Source of the DNA: JAMZMI01 sp964353015
GTDB taxonomy: Bacteria; Bacteroidota; Bacteroidia; Cytophagales; Cyclobacteriaceae
DNA: 64,000 bases
Assembly (NCBI GenBank): GCA_964353015.1
Contig: CAYGUA010000002.1
Coordinates: 195,706 to 259,705 of the forward strand
Direction of reading: 5' to 3'
Position 1 is the first letter of the stretch. Each line of letters starts with the position of its first letter. Made by a program: the position numbers and the translations under genes. Shown here piece by piece: positions 18,647 to 27,075 of this stretch. The notes beneath the pieces are model-generated. The model searched no databases, had not been told where the DNA came from, and saw nothing but the letters and a program-made list of their open reading frames with translations.

Positions 18647-20857
18647 ATGAAAATGAGTAACAGAAAAGCCACAGTCAAAAGAGCACCATATAAGTTTACA
18701 TTATTAGCAGGAGCTTTAGTTCTACTTCAGAGTTTCGCTTTTGGACAGTCTAGGCCAAACATCGTTATCATTTTCGCTGATGACTTAGGTATTGAATCTA
18801 CGGGCGCTTACGGTGCGCCAAATAACCTTGTTCAAACACCGGCTATCGATGGTTTAGCCGAAGAGGGCCGGAAGTTCTTAAATGCTTATGCGCCAGCTTC
18901 GCTGTGCTCTCCATCTCGTTACGGTTTGCTTGCAGGAGAATACTATTGGAGAAATGTTAGAGAATGGGGAATCATTCAGGGAAGTGATCCAAACGTACTA
19001 CCCAGAGAAAAAAACTTAGCTGCACGCCTCAAAGGCGCAGGTTATAATACAGCGTTCATAGGCAAATGGCACTTAGGCTATGATAATTCTGGAATGGTCG
19101 GTGGTTCCGAGGTAGTGGGGTTTGATCATAACTATGATTACAGAACTAACATTAATGATAACAATCAAACCCGTACCGCTGAATTTACCGACAATGATGC
19201 GCGGGCATGGATAGATGCTCAGTCAGCAGAAACACCCTTTTTTCTATACTTCGCACCTATTGCGGTACATACACCTATCATACCAGGAGTCAAATATCAG
19301 GGAACGAGTGGCGCTGGAGCTTATGGTGATTACATTAATGAGCTAGATGGCTCTGTGGAAAACATATTGAATGCCTTGGATCGAAATGGGTTTGCGAACA
19401 ATACCCTTGTAATTTTTGCATCGGACAATGGAGCAGCGTCAGGTTCAGCTAAAAGTAATGGATCAGGTGATCTTCAAGTAAATGGTGATTATAGAGGAAC
19501 AAAACTCACCATTTTTGATGCCGGATTCCGAGTGCCTCTTATTGTTAAATGGCCAGGTTATGTACCAAAAGGCTCTACCTCCAACCATGATGTAAATCTG
19601 GTTGACATCTATGCCTCAATTATGGATATGCTGAATTTGGAGATGTCCGCTCCATCGGAAGAAGCCGGTGATAGCTTCAGCTTCTTTAAAGCGTGGTTCA
19701 GTGATTCACATCAACCGGCAAGAGAAAATATGATATTGACCAGCTATGAAGGAATCTCTTCTGTTTATACCGATCGATGGAAATACATAGATGGAATACC
19801 AAGAGAACCCGAGCCCTATGATTTTTTTAACACTAACCGACAAAACCAAGAAGCTTTGGAGCAATTGTACAATATCAGGATTGATCCAAATGAAACGAAT
19901 AACTTGATTAACACAGAAACTGCTAAAGCCGCTGAATTAAAAGCTTTACTCGCCTCACTCAGGCAAGCAGGATATCACAGTCGAACTGAGAGTAGCGGCG
20001 AGGTGAATACTCCACCTAAGGTACAAAACCCAATAGAAGATTTGGTCTTAATAAAAGGGTTCGAATCCCAAACCATCGATATTTCAAATGTCTTCACGGA
20101 CGAAGATGGAGATCAATTATCATTTATATGGGCATCAGGCAATGAAGCCATTGTTACCCTGACAGAATCAAACGGTGAACTAACCATTCACGAAGAAAGT
20201 GAACTTGGCGAAACCCGACTTACCCTGACAGCCAATGATGGCAAAGGAGGAGTCAAATTGGAAGATTTTATCGTCAAAATTGAAAGAGGGCCTAATATGG
20301 CTCCAATCGTCAATAATCCTATTGAAGATCAGATCTTAGCAGAGGGATTTGGCTCCAAAACCATTGATATCACCAACGTTTTCTCTGATGAGGACGGTGA
20401 TCAACTTTCATTTTCATGGCATGTTGAAAATGAAACGATCGTTTCCATAACCCAATCAAACAATATCTTGACTATTAAGGAAGAAGGCATTCAGGGTCAA
20501 ACTTTAGTATCACTAACTGCCAATGACGGTTATGATGGTGTCGTTTCGGACAGCTTCATCGTAAAAGTTGAGAAAGCATTGGCGCTTTCATTAATCGATA
20601 TTTCAGAAGATTTCCGATTGTATCCGAACCCCGCCAATAAAGGAGATTTGTACTTAGAGTTGACTAATTCATATAAAGGAGAGGTAATCTACTCAATCAG
20701 TGATCTATCTGGGAAAAGAGTATTTACAGGAGAGATTATCAAGACAAACAGAGCGCTCCAAATGGAAATAGACACTAGACATTTGGGAAACGGCATCTAC
20801 TTCATTTCAGTAGACGCTGGAAAAAATATCTCTAGGAAGTTTTTGATAGATAGATAA
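18647..20857 (+). CDS. Sulfatase with tandem Ig-like repeats and type IX secretion tail
   Basis: ATG 18647 is preferred because it is followed closely by the signal peptide (FTLLAGALVLLQSFAFGQ); a longer frame from 18593 overlaps the upstream gene. The 736-residue product has a sulfatase domain (IVIIFADDLG, CSPSR at about 87-91, GKWHLGY, VIFASDNG), then two cadherin- or Ig-like repeats of about 90 residues, each with NPIEDLxL, IDIxNVFxDEDGDQLSF and LTANDG. A C-terminal T9SS type A sorting domain follows (FRLYPNPANKGDLY, GIYFISVDAG, KFLIDR). It is therefore predicted to be secreted by the Por system and attached to or released from the cell surface, unlike the two lipoprotein sulfatases in the window. 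It is last in the operon. Confidence 0.9.
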   Translation: MKMSNRKATVKRAPYKFTLLAGALVLLQSFAFGQSRPNIVIIFADDLGIESTGAYGAPNNLVQTPAIDGLAEEGRKFLNAYAPASLCSPSRYGLLAGEYYWRNVREWGIIQGSDPNVLPREKNLAARLKGAGYNTAFIGKWHLGYDNSGMVGGSEVVGFDHNYDYRTNINDNNQTRTAEFTDNDARAWIDAQSAETPFFLYFAPIAVHTPIIPGVKYQGTSGAGAYGDYINELDGSVENILNALDRNGFANNTLVIFASDNGAASGSAKSNGSGDLQVNGDYRGTKLTIFDAGFRVPLIVKWPGYVPKGSTSNHDVNLVDIYASIMDMLNLEMSAPSEEAGDSFSFFKAWFSDSHQPARENMILTSYEGISSVYTDRWKYIDGIPREPEPYDFFNTNRQNQEALEQLYNIRIDPNETNNLINTETAKAAELKALLASLRQAGYHSRTESSGEVNTPPKVQNPIEDLVLIKGFESQTIDISNVFTDEDGDQLSFIWASGNEAIVTLTESNGELTIHEESELGETRLTLTANDGKGGVKLEDFIVKIERGPNMAPIVNNPIEDQILAEGFGSKTIDITNVFSDEDGDQLSFSWHVENETIVSITQSNNILTIKEEGIQGQTLVSLTANDGYDGVVSDSFIVKVEKALALSLIDISEDFRLYPNPANKGDLYLELTNSYKGEVIYSISDLSGKRVFTGEIIKTNRALQMEIDTRHLGNGIYFISVDAGKNISRKFLIDR

Positions 20858-20883
20858 TTAAGGCACATCCAATAGACCTCTTT

Positions 20884-21654
20884 CTAAAGCCGCTGTAGCA
20901 TAATTCCTCCATCTGGTGTAAGGATTTGTCCCGTTGAATAAGGGATATCTCCCGAAACGAGTGCTGAAACAATTTTCCCAATATCTTCAGGCGTACCAAG
21001 CCGAGGCTCTAAAAACACACCTTCTTTGATTTTTTGGTCATATTTTTCCCTGACACCAGCGGTCATATCTGTTTCAATCACTCCAGGCCTCACTTCAAAA
21101 ACAGGAATCCCTATTTCACTCAATCGAACTGCCAGAAGCTTAGACATCATGGAAAGCCCGGCCTTGGAAATGCAATATTCTCCTCGATTGATGGAAGCTA
21201 CTTCAGCAGAAATAGATGTAATGTTAACAACTGTGAATTGATTGTTCGGATCCAATTTCTTTTGATCAATCATCCACTTTGTGATCTCCTGTGTCAGAAA
21301 ATAGCTGCCCTTCAGGTTGATATTTAATAGGTAGTCAAAGTCATCTTCCGTAATCTCAAGAATATCTTTACGCTCTCTTGGTGCCACACCAGCGTTATTC
21401 ACAAGAACATTAAGGATTCCGAATTTTTCTTTCAGAAATGCAACCATGCGCAGGCGATCCTCGGTATTGCCAATATTTCCTTGTACATACTCAACTTTTC
21501 CTCCCGAAGCGCCTAAATCTTCCAAAAGAGCCTTGACTTCTGATTCTTCACGCATTCCATTCAGGGCTACATGGTATCCCTTGATAAGAAGAGCCTTGAC
21601 TATACCTAGTCCTATCCCCCTACTCCCTCCGGTGATAAATGCCGTTTTTTTCAT
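20884..21654 (-). CDS. Short-chain dehydrogenase/reductase (SDR), 3-oxoacyl reductase-like
   Basis: A 256-residue classical SDR: cofactor motif TGGSRGIG near residue 8, NNAG near 88, and the catalytic Ser-Tyr-Lys set in NITSIS and YCISK. The PG motif (VRPGVIETDM) and TPDGG near the end are typical. There is no signal, so it acts in the cytosol on a sugar or other alcohol/ketone. Its ATG overlaps the stop of the flavin oxidoreductase by one base, which implies translational coupling, so both may act on the same imported compound. It is the last gene of the minus-strand operon that begins at 29916. Confidence 0.88.
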   Translation of the reverse strand: MKKTAFITGGSRGIGLGIVKALLIKGYHVALNGMREESEVKALLEDLGASGGKVEYVQGNIGNTEDRLRMVAFLKEKFGILNVLVNNAGVAPRERKDILEITEDDFDYLLNINLKGSYFLTQEITKWMIDQKKLDPNNQFTVVNITSISAEVASINRGEYCISKAGLSMMSKLLAVRLSEIGIPVFEVRPGVIETDMTAGVREKYDQKIKEGVFLEPRLGTPEDIGKIVSALVSGDIPYSTGQILTPDGGIMLQRL

Positions 21655-23096
21655 TACGCTTTGATTTTTTTTAGCTCATCCATTTCAGGCAGAGCTTTAT
21701 AAAATGGATCTAATGGAAAGCATCCAGATATCATCCCATTTCGTGGTGCGGTAGTACAATCTGAGAATGTACGACATATCTTTTTTCTAACCAATTGGTT
21801 TCCTTCAATTACATCCCGTGGCAAATCAGGATAGGACAAAACCATTCTGCCAATACCGATAAAGTCACTTATTCCGTTTCTCAAAACTGACTGTCCTACG
21901 TGCGGCAACCATTCTTGTAAATAGCTGTATCCTGAACCGACCAGTGCAATCTCCGGAAATGCCTTCTTAAGGTCTCCGGCCACTTTGATTTGCCGCGCTA
22001 CTCCTTGTAAAGGATCTTCTGGTGGTTGATACCCATCTGAAGGCGGAAATAGCGCAGGTCGCTGTATATGTGGATTATAATATGGGCTTCCGGCGGTCAT
22101 ACAAACCAACTCTATTCCAAGGGATTGCAGCAACTCCATCAGCTTAAACGGTTCTTCAAGGTTGATATCCGTGCCCGTTACCCCGCCACCGAAAGCATAT
22201 TCATAATTGTCGCTTATTGTTTCAGCTATACCGACCCCATCTTCTCCCTGAGTGAACGGCAGCCAGTCAAAGACACTTAAACGGACTCCTATATCTAATC
22301 CCGAAGCTTCGGATCTTATTCCCGCAACGATCTCTCTCAAAAACCGTGTACGGTTTTCAAAACTGCCTCCATACTTCCCTTCACGGTAGTATCCACTCAG
22401 TAACTCATGGCCTAAGTATCCATGACAATGCTTAACGTCTACAAAGTCAAATCCAGCTTTTTGGGCAAGTTTAGCTGAGTCCACGTATCGTTCAATCAAT
22501 TGACCCATTTCAGCATCCGAAAGTATTGGACCATCATCAGTAATGTTAAGTCTTCGATCCAAAATCGGATGATGATATGCAATCCTGGGCTGTGCTATTT
22601 TCTTGTCAAAGGGTTTACAAAACCGACCTGAGTGTGTAAGTTGCATTCCTAAATACAGGTCATCTGTTTTTCCAAACTCTGCTTTATGCGTATCAAAAAT
22701 AAGCTGATGTAGGCCTTTCATCTCGGAGAAGTTATCTTCCAGCGCCATGAGTTGATTGGGGTTGGCTCTACCCTCAGGAACAACAGCAAACGCCTCACCT
22801 CCCCATAAAAGTTTTGCTCCGCTGATTGCAAAATTCTTCCATCTCCTTTTGGTATAATATGTTGGTTTTCCATCATTAGTTCCATCCCAGCCTTCCATGG
22901 GTAAGATGGAAAATCTATTCCCAATTGTTTTGCCTGATTGGAGTTTAAATGGTTTCTGATAAGGTGATTCATGTCCTTGAATCAACTCACTATCAAAATT
23001 CAAATCAATACCCCCTATTTCCAGATAGCTTTTGAAATCTTCAGCTGTTTTAAGCTGTGCAACACGTGAATATTTGGGTTTATTTTTGAGAGACAT
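21654..23096 (-). CDS. NADH:flavin oxidoreductase (old yellow enzyme-type), Fe-S-like tail
   Basis: A 480-residue cytosolic TIM-barrel flavoprotein: PMEGWDGT at the phosphate and flavin end, GMQLTHSGR, and HGYLGHELLSGYYREGKYGGS, which corresponds to the catalytic and flavin-binding segment of the 2,4-dienoyl-CoA reductase/OYE family. Near the C-terminus KICRTFSDCTTAPRNG and then ISGC place three cysteines (CX5CX11C) where dienoyl-CoA reductases hold a 4Fe-4S cluster with four, so cluster binding is uncertain. It would reduce an activated double bond or act in catabolism of an unusual sugar. It is coupled to the SDR and follows the symporter gene by 26 bases. Confidence 0.82.
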   Translation of the reverse strand: MSLKNKPKYSRVAQLKTAEDFKSYLEIGGIDLNFDSELIQGHESPYQKPFKLQSGKTIGNRFSILPMEGWDGTNDGKPTYYTKRRWKNFAISGAKLLWGGEAFAVVPEGRANPNQLMALEDNFSEMKGLHQLIFDTHKAEFGKTDDLYLGMQLTHSGRFCKPFDKKIAQPRIAYHHPILDRRLNITDDGPILSDAEMGQLIERYVDSAKLAQKAGFDFVDVKHCHGYLGHELLSGYYREGKYGGSFENRTRFLREIVAGIRSEASGLDIGVRLSVFDWLPFTQGEDGVGIAETISDNYEYAFGGGVTGTDINLEEPFKLMELLQSLGIELVCMTAGSPYYNPHIQRPALFPPSDGYQPPEDPLQGVARQIKVAGDLKKAFPEIALVGSGYSYLQEWLPHVGQSVLRNGISDFIGIGRMVLSYPDLPRDVIEGNQLVRKKICRTFSDCTTAPRNGMISGCFPLDPFYKALPEMDELKKIKA

Positions 23097-23122
23097 GAAT
23101 GAGATGATTTTGCTGAAAGGAA

Positions 23123-24529
23123 TTATTGATTCTTCGTTTTTAAATGGTGAACCAGCATGATGCTTGTAGCAGTGACAGCTTGAAAAATGTATAATGCGAA
23201 ATCCATCCTTAAACTACCTATATGATTTGACAAAAGCCCCGTAACGGAAAACAGCATCACGAAGAATGAAAGTGCAGAAGTAATAATCAACAACTTTGGC
23301 GGTCGCCTAAATAACAGTGCACCAAAAACGATCGGAGCAATCATGGACGTTCCTGTGAAGCTAACTCTGGCTAACAAAGCAAGTTGATCTCCCATCACGT
23401 GCGTGAAGACTAGAACAATCAAAGAAAAGACCAGCAATGACAATTTGGTAATTCTCATTACATTTTTGTCTTCCCCGCTCAACAGTGACCTAAGCTCAGT
23501 ACCTAAAGCAAAGATTTGAGCATTAGTTGTAGACAAACATGCCGCAAACAAACCTACTACCGCCAATGCTGCAATAGCGTTGGCCTGATCAAATAATAAT
23601 GCGGACGAAAGAAATTCTGACGTTGACGCATTGCCATAATTGATTGCTCCATAAAGCCCTATGAAAGCAGTCGGAAGAATGACCAATATAGCGAAGAAAC
23701 CCACTGCAAAGGCCATAGTATGCACAGATTTTAAATTTTTCATCACTACAAGCCTGGTAGTGAATTGTGGCTGGGATACTGGGATCAAAACAATGGCAAT
23801 TGCTGAGGCAATTAGAAACTGAGAAGAAAAAAGACCATTAGGCCCTGGGATACTCAGTAATGATGGTTTTATCCTTTCTACTTCAGAGAACATAGCTTTC
23901 ATGCCTCCGGCCATATCTAAACATGATACACCTATGATCCAGATGACTAATAACAACAACAGCCCTTGAATTGCATCGCTAAAAACTATCGCTTTAAGTC
24001 CGCCGATCTGAGAGTATAAAAGCATTATAGCCACAATCCCCAACGACCAGGACCAAGAAGGAATTCCGACTGGAAATGAAGCATCCAAAAAAATGGAAAT
24101 TCCTCTAATCTGAATCGCCACGTACGGAATTAAAAACAAAAACGAACTGAGAAATAAGAGATAGCCAGCCCAGCGCGAATCGTAGCAATCAGACATCATA
24201 CCAGCAAGCCCTCGGTAACCAATAGCCTTAGCTTTCTTTCTCAATTTATAACCAAACCAAAGAAGGAAAAAAACCATTAATCCATCTGAAAATGCTAAAA
24301 ATATCCATGCACCAAGCCCTTGCGTCCTGAAAAAATCAGGCATCCCCATAAATGTGAATGCACTGAACAATGCAGCTGCGAAAGTCAGAAATCCCAGTAT
24401 GGCCCCAAGATTGGACCCCCCAAAAAGAAATTCTTCAGAGCTTCTGTTCTTTTTAAAAGATTTATAAGAGGCAAATACAAGTAACCCAAAGAAGATTACA
24501 AAAAATGATATGATCCATTTTATCATCAC
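23123..24529 (-). CDS. Sodium:solute symporter (SSS family)
   Basis: A 468-residue polytopic inner-membrane protein with about 12-13 hydrophobic segments, compatible with the SSS fold. Family-like features include FLFGGSNLGAILGFLTFAAALFS in the first helices, YSQIGGLKAIVFSDAIQG (the conserved TM6 region) and QPQFTTRLVVMKN. It would import a sugar, uronate or other breakdown product with sodium. Its start overlaps the stop of the upstream 68-residue membrane protein by 4 bases (ATGA), so the two are made together, as in DUF3311/SSS pairs. Substrate specificity cannot be read from the sequence. Confidence 0.9.
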   Translation of the reverse strand: MMIKWIISFFVIFFGLLVFASYKSFKKNRSSEEFLFGGSNLGAILGFLTFAAALFSAFTFMGMPDFFRTQGLGAWIFLAFSDGLMVFFLLWFGYKLRKKAKAIGYRGLAGMMSDCYDSRWAGYLLFLSSFLFLIPYVAIQIRGISIFLDASFPVGIPSWSWSLGIVAIMLLYSQIGGLKAIVFSDAIQGLLLLLVIWIIGVSCLDMAGGMKAMFSEVERIKPSLLSIPGPNGLFSSQFLIASAIAIVLIPVSQPQFTTRLVVMKNLKSVHTMAFAVGFFAILVILPTAFIGLYGAINYGNASTSEFLSSALLFDQANAIAALAVVGLFAACLSTTNAQIFALGTELRSLLSGEDKNVMRITKLSLLVFSLIVLVFTHVMGDQLALLARVSFTGTSMIAPIVFGALLFRRPPKLLIITSALSFFVMLFSVTGLLSNHIGSLRMDFALYIFQAVTATSIMLVHHLKTKNQ

Positions 24530-24732
24530 TTGTCTTCTTTATATGGAAATACCCTGAAGCCTAAATAAGTCATTAAAACAAGCAAAACCGTGAGAAGAAA
24601 ACTAGTCCAAAATATAAATGGAATACCGGCCAGTTTGGGTGCGGTAATATTAGATTGAAAGACGATTGTAAATGAAGCTAATAGCAGAATCACAACTATT
24701 GCTACCGACATTTGCCAATATAGGGTTTTCAT
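24526..24732 (-). CDS. Small two-helix membrane protein paired with the SSS symporter
   Basis: A 68-residue protein with two hydrophobic helices (WQMSVAIVVILLLASFTIV and FIFWTSFLLTVLLVLMTYL) and a basic and acidic tail. It resembles the small accessory proteins (DUF3311-like) encoded just before many SSS transporters, and it overlaps the symporter gene by 4 bases. An accessory-subunit role is inferred from position and size; the family assignment is tentative. Confidence 0.7.
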   Translation of the reverse strand: MKTLYWQMSVAIVVILLLASFTIVFQSNITAPKLAGIPFIFWTSFLLTVLLVLMTYLGFRVFPYKEDK

Positions 24733-24794
24733 GACGTTATCTTTTTAAATCTGTAAAGCGTGTTCCGCTCTTGTTCTTATTTTTCTGAAATTGT

Positions 24795-26573
24795 TTAATT
24801 ATCAATTTTTTCTATGGTAATCCACAATGGAAGAATGCGTTTCACACCTACCTCGTAGAATGGAATTAACTCACCCTCCATTTTGGGCAGATATACATCC
24901 TTCATTTCAATTACATCTGATTCATGCTCATTGTACATTTGATTGATAATTGTATTCGCTTCAAGATACATTTGCCCTCTTACCTCGACAGGATGTTTAA
25001 ACTTGAATTCAAAATTGTATCTGCCTTCCTCAATGGCAACATTCCATTTCCCGTATATCTCTTCCTGATCCCACATCCTTCGTTCACCATCAGCATCATT
25101 TCGGTTGAGAATAATCGGGTTTTCCATTTCCGAACCAACAATCGTTTTGGGTGGATTTAATAAGTTCTTTGAATTGACCAATTCATAGTAAATCGCGTCT
25201 AGGGATTGTTTTAATTCATCCCCCATACTTTGATTTTGGAGAATAAGGTTGTTTCTTTCTGACGGGTCTTGCTTGAGATTATATAATTCAAAATCGTTTA
25301 GAGAGGCATTGAAATCCGTTTGTCCAACTAGCTTAAAGTCCCCCTTTTGAATCGACATATTCTTATAAAGCTCCGGATATCTTCTGGAGCAATAAGAAAA
25401 AAGCAACCTCTCATTCCAACCATCAGAACTTCCCTCTATTAGAGGGATAAGGCTTTTGCCATCAATAACCCGATCATTTGGAAGAGCAGCGTTGCACAGT
25501 TCGGCAAGTGTCGGCAATACATCCAAATGCGCTGTTGTAAAATGTACGTCTTTATCCCCTTCAAATCTTTCAGGATACCTCATAAAGAAAGGCACACGAT
25601 TTCCACCACGGTAAACGCTACTCTTCTTTCCTCGCATTTGTTCATTGTATCTAAAGTGCTGTGGGCCATTGTCAGTCATGAAAATGACGATGGTATTTTC
25701 CTTGATACCAAGCTCATCGAGTTTGCTGAGCAGTTTGCCAACATTAACATCAATATTGGTAACCATTGCATAAACTTTTCGGGCGGCCTCTTTATCCCTT
25801 TCGCTCATATTAACTTTTGACCCATCGGACATCATCGATGGATCAATGGAAGCATAGCGTTGATAGTATTCATCCGGAACCTGAAGCGGAATGTGAGGAG
25901 CATTAAAAGATAGATAGCATAAAAACGGTGATTTGTGATTCTTCTCAATAAAATCAATTGCATTTTGAGCGAAAATGTCTGAGCAATAGCCTTGATGCTT
26001 TTCCCTTGCTCCATTATGCCATAAAACTGGATTGAAGTAGCTACTATCTCCTTGAAAGTAAGTGGTAATATCCCCTACTTGACCGATACCTCCCGCTAAA
26101 TGGATTAATGATTCATCAAAGCCCTGATCTATTGGTCTGCTTGGATAATTATCACCTAAATGCCACTTACCAAAGATTCCGGTATGATAATTCGCTTGTT
26201 TCAACATCTCAGCAATAGTAATCTCACTAGAAGCCATGATCGCTCCACCATTGTAGGTATCCCTGATGCCAGTACGCAAGGAATACCGACCCGTCATCAA
26301 GCTGGCCCGTGTTGGTGCACAGTGTGGCGAGACATAAAAGTTAGTGAGCCTGACGCTGCTTCTTGCAAATTCGTCCAAAAAAGGGGTTTTAATGTGTTCA
26401 TTACCATGAAATGCCAGATCACCGTACCCCTGATCATCTGTCAATATGATCACGACATTCGGATGGTTGAATTCCTTTTCAGGACTACAAGAAAGCCCAA
26501 TAAGGCAAAGAATTAGAAGCATTGAGAAATGTCCATGAAGTTTTGGAATAAGCTTAAGATCGTCTACTTTCAT
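24795..26573 (-). CDS. Sulfatase (S1 family), lipoprotein
   Basis: A 592-residue sulfatase lipoprotein (LIGLSC, Cys 29). The metal site is in VIILTDDQGYGD (Asp 46-47), and the formylglycine motif CAPTR is at 85-89, followed by ASLMTGRYSLRTG. GKWHLGD, a Lys/His active-site pair, and IVIFMTDNG are conserved. After the core at about residue 480 there is a C-terminal beta-rich extension of roughly 110 residues (WDQEEIYGKWNVAIEEG, EVRGQMYLEANTI) that the other two sulfatases lack and that may bind the glycan. The neighbours are an isolated plug-domain protein and the symporter pair. Confidence 0.92.
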   Translation of the reverse strand: MKVDDLKLIPKLHGHFSMLLILCLIGLSCSPEKEFNHPNVVIILTDDQGYGDLAFHGNEHIKTPFLDEFARSSVRLTNFYVSPHCAPTRASLMTGRYSLRTGIRDTYNGGAIMASSEITIAEMLKQANYHTGIFGKWHLGDNYPSRPIDQGFDESLIHLAGGIGQVGDITTYFQGDSSYFNPVLWHNGAREKHQGYCSDIFAQNAIDFIEKNHKSPFLCYLSFNAPHIPLQVPDEYYQRYASIDPSMMSDGSKVNMSERDKEAARKVYAMVTNIDVNVGKLLSKLDELGIKENTIVIFMTDNGPQHFRYNEQMRGKKSSVYRGGNRVPFFMRYPERFEGDKDVHFTTAHLDVLPTLAELCNAALPNDRVIDGKSLIPLIEGSSDGWNERLLFSYCSRRYPELYKNMSIQKGDFKLVGQTDFNASLNDFELYNLKQDPSERNNLILQNQSMGDELKQSLDAIYYELVNSKNLLNPPKTIVGSEMENPIILNRNDADGERRMWDQEEIYGKWNVAIEEGRYNFEFKFKHPVEVRGQMYLEANTIINQMYNEHESDVIEMKDVYLPKMEGELIPFYEVGVKRILPLWITIEKIDN

Positions 26574-26619
26574 TGCATTTTGTTATTTCACTCCTTGAGT
26601 TAAATTGTTCTCCAAAATT

Positions 26620-27075
26620 CTATTCCGTTATGATACAAATTATACCACATGAGGCTTGACTTCCGAAGATCGAGGCTTGGGTATTGGACATTTTATAAAT
26701 TCGAGTTACCCTATCCAATGCTATATGATCTATGTAATCCACTAGGAGCCCGTTGACAGCATAACGCGCATAATTATTACCTGTTATTGTTGTATTGCCT
26801 CTCAGAATAAAAACGACTTGCCTGTTACCTAAACCGACCCGCTGTGCTTCAGGTATGGCATCAGCAATGGCCTGATAGATATTCGTATATTCAGCATACT
26901 TGGGCAACTTATTTTCCTTCGATTCTCTCCTATCTTCTTGAAGCACATTACCCGATCGATCCTGCGCATAAGAAACTTGAGATACTTTGGTAAGCATCAA
27001 TAAAATTAGGACAACTAATCGTATAACATTTTTCACATCAATTCTCATTCTAAACCTTAGGGAAACTGCATTCAT
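26620..27075 (-). CDS. Exported stand-alone TonB-receptor plug-like protein
   Basis: A 151-residue protein with a signal peptide (LVVLILLMLTKVS...SYAQ). The C-terminal 90 residues follow the plug domain of SusC/RagA-type receptors: QVVFILRGNTTITGNNYARYAVNGLLVD (the receptor equivalent is PLYVVDGVPV), then IALDRVTRIYKMSNTQASIFGSQASCGIICIIT, the equivalent of IESIEVLKDASAAAIYGSRAANGVILITT. There is no beta-barrel, so it cannot be a transporter alone. It overlaps the next gene upstream by 4 bases (27072-27075). The role is unknown; a truncated receptor or a domesticated plug that binds another partner are both possible. Confidence 0.65.
   Translation of the reverse strand: MNAVSLRFRMRIDVKNVIRLVVLILLMLTKVSQVSYAQDRSGNVLQEDRRESKENKLPKYAEYTNIYQAIADAIPEAQRVGLGNRQVVFILRGNTTITGNNYARYAVNGLLVDYIDHIALDRVTRIYKMSNTQASIFGSQASCGIICIITE

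Noticed and set aside
23041..23070. CACGTG in the flavin oxidoreductase gene
   Set aside because: Coding position, and the flanks do not match TTACACGTGTAA.
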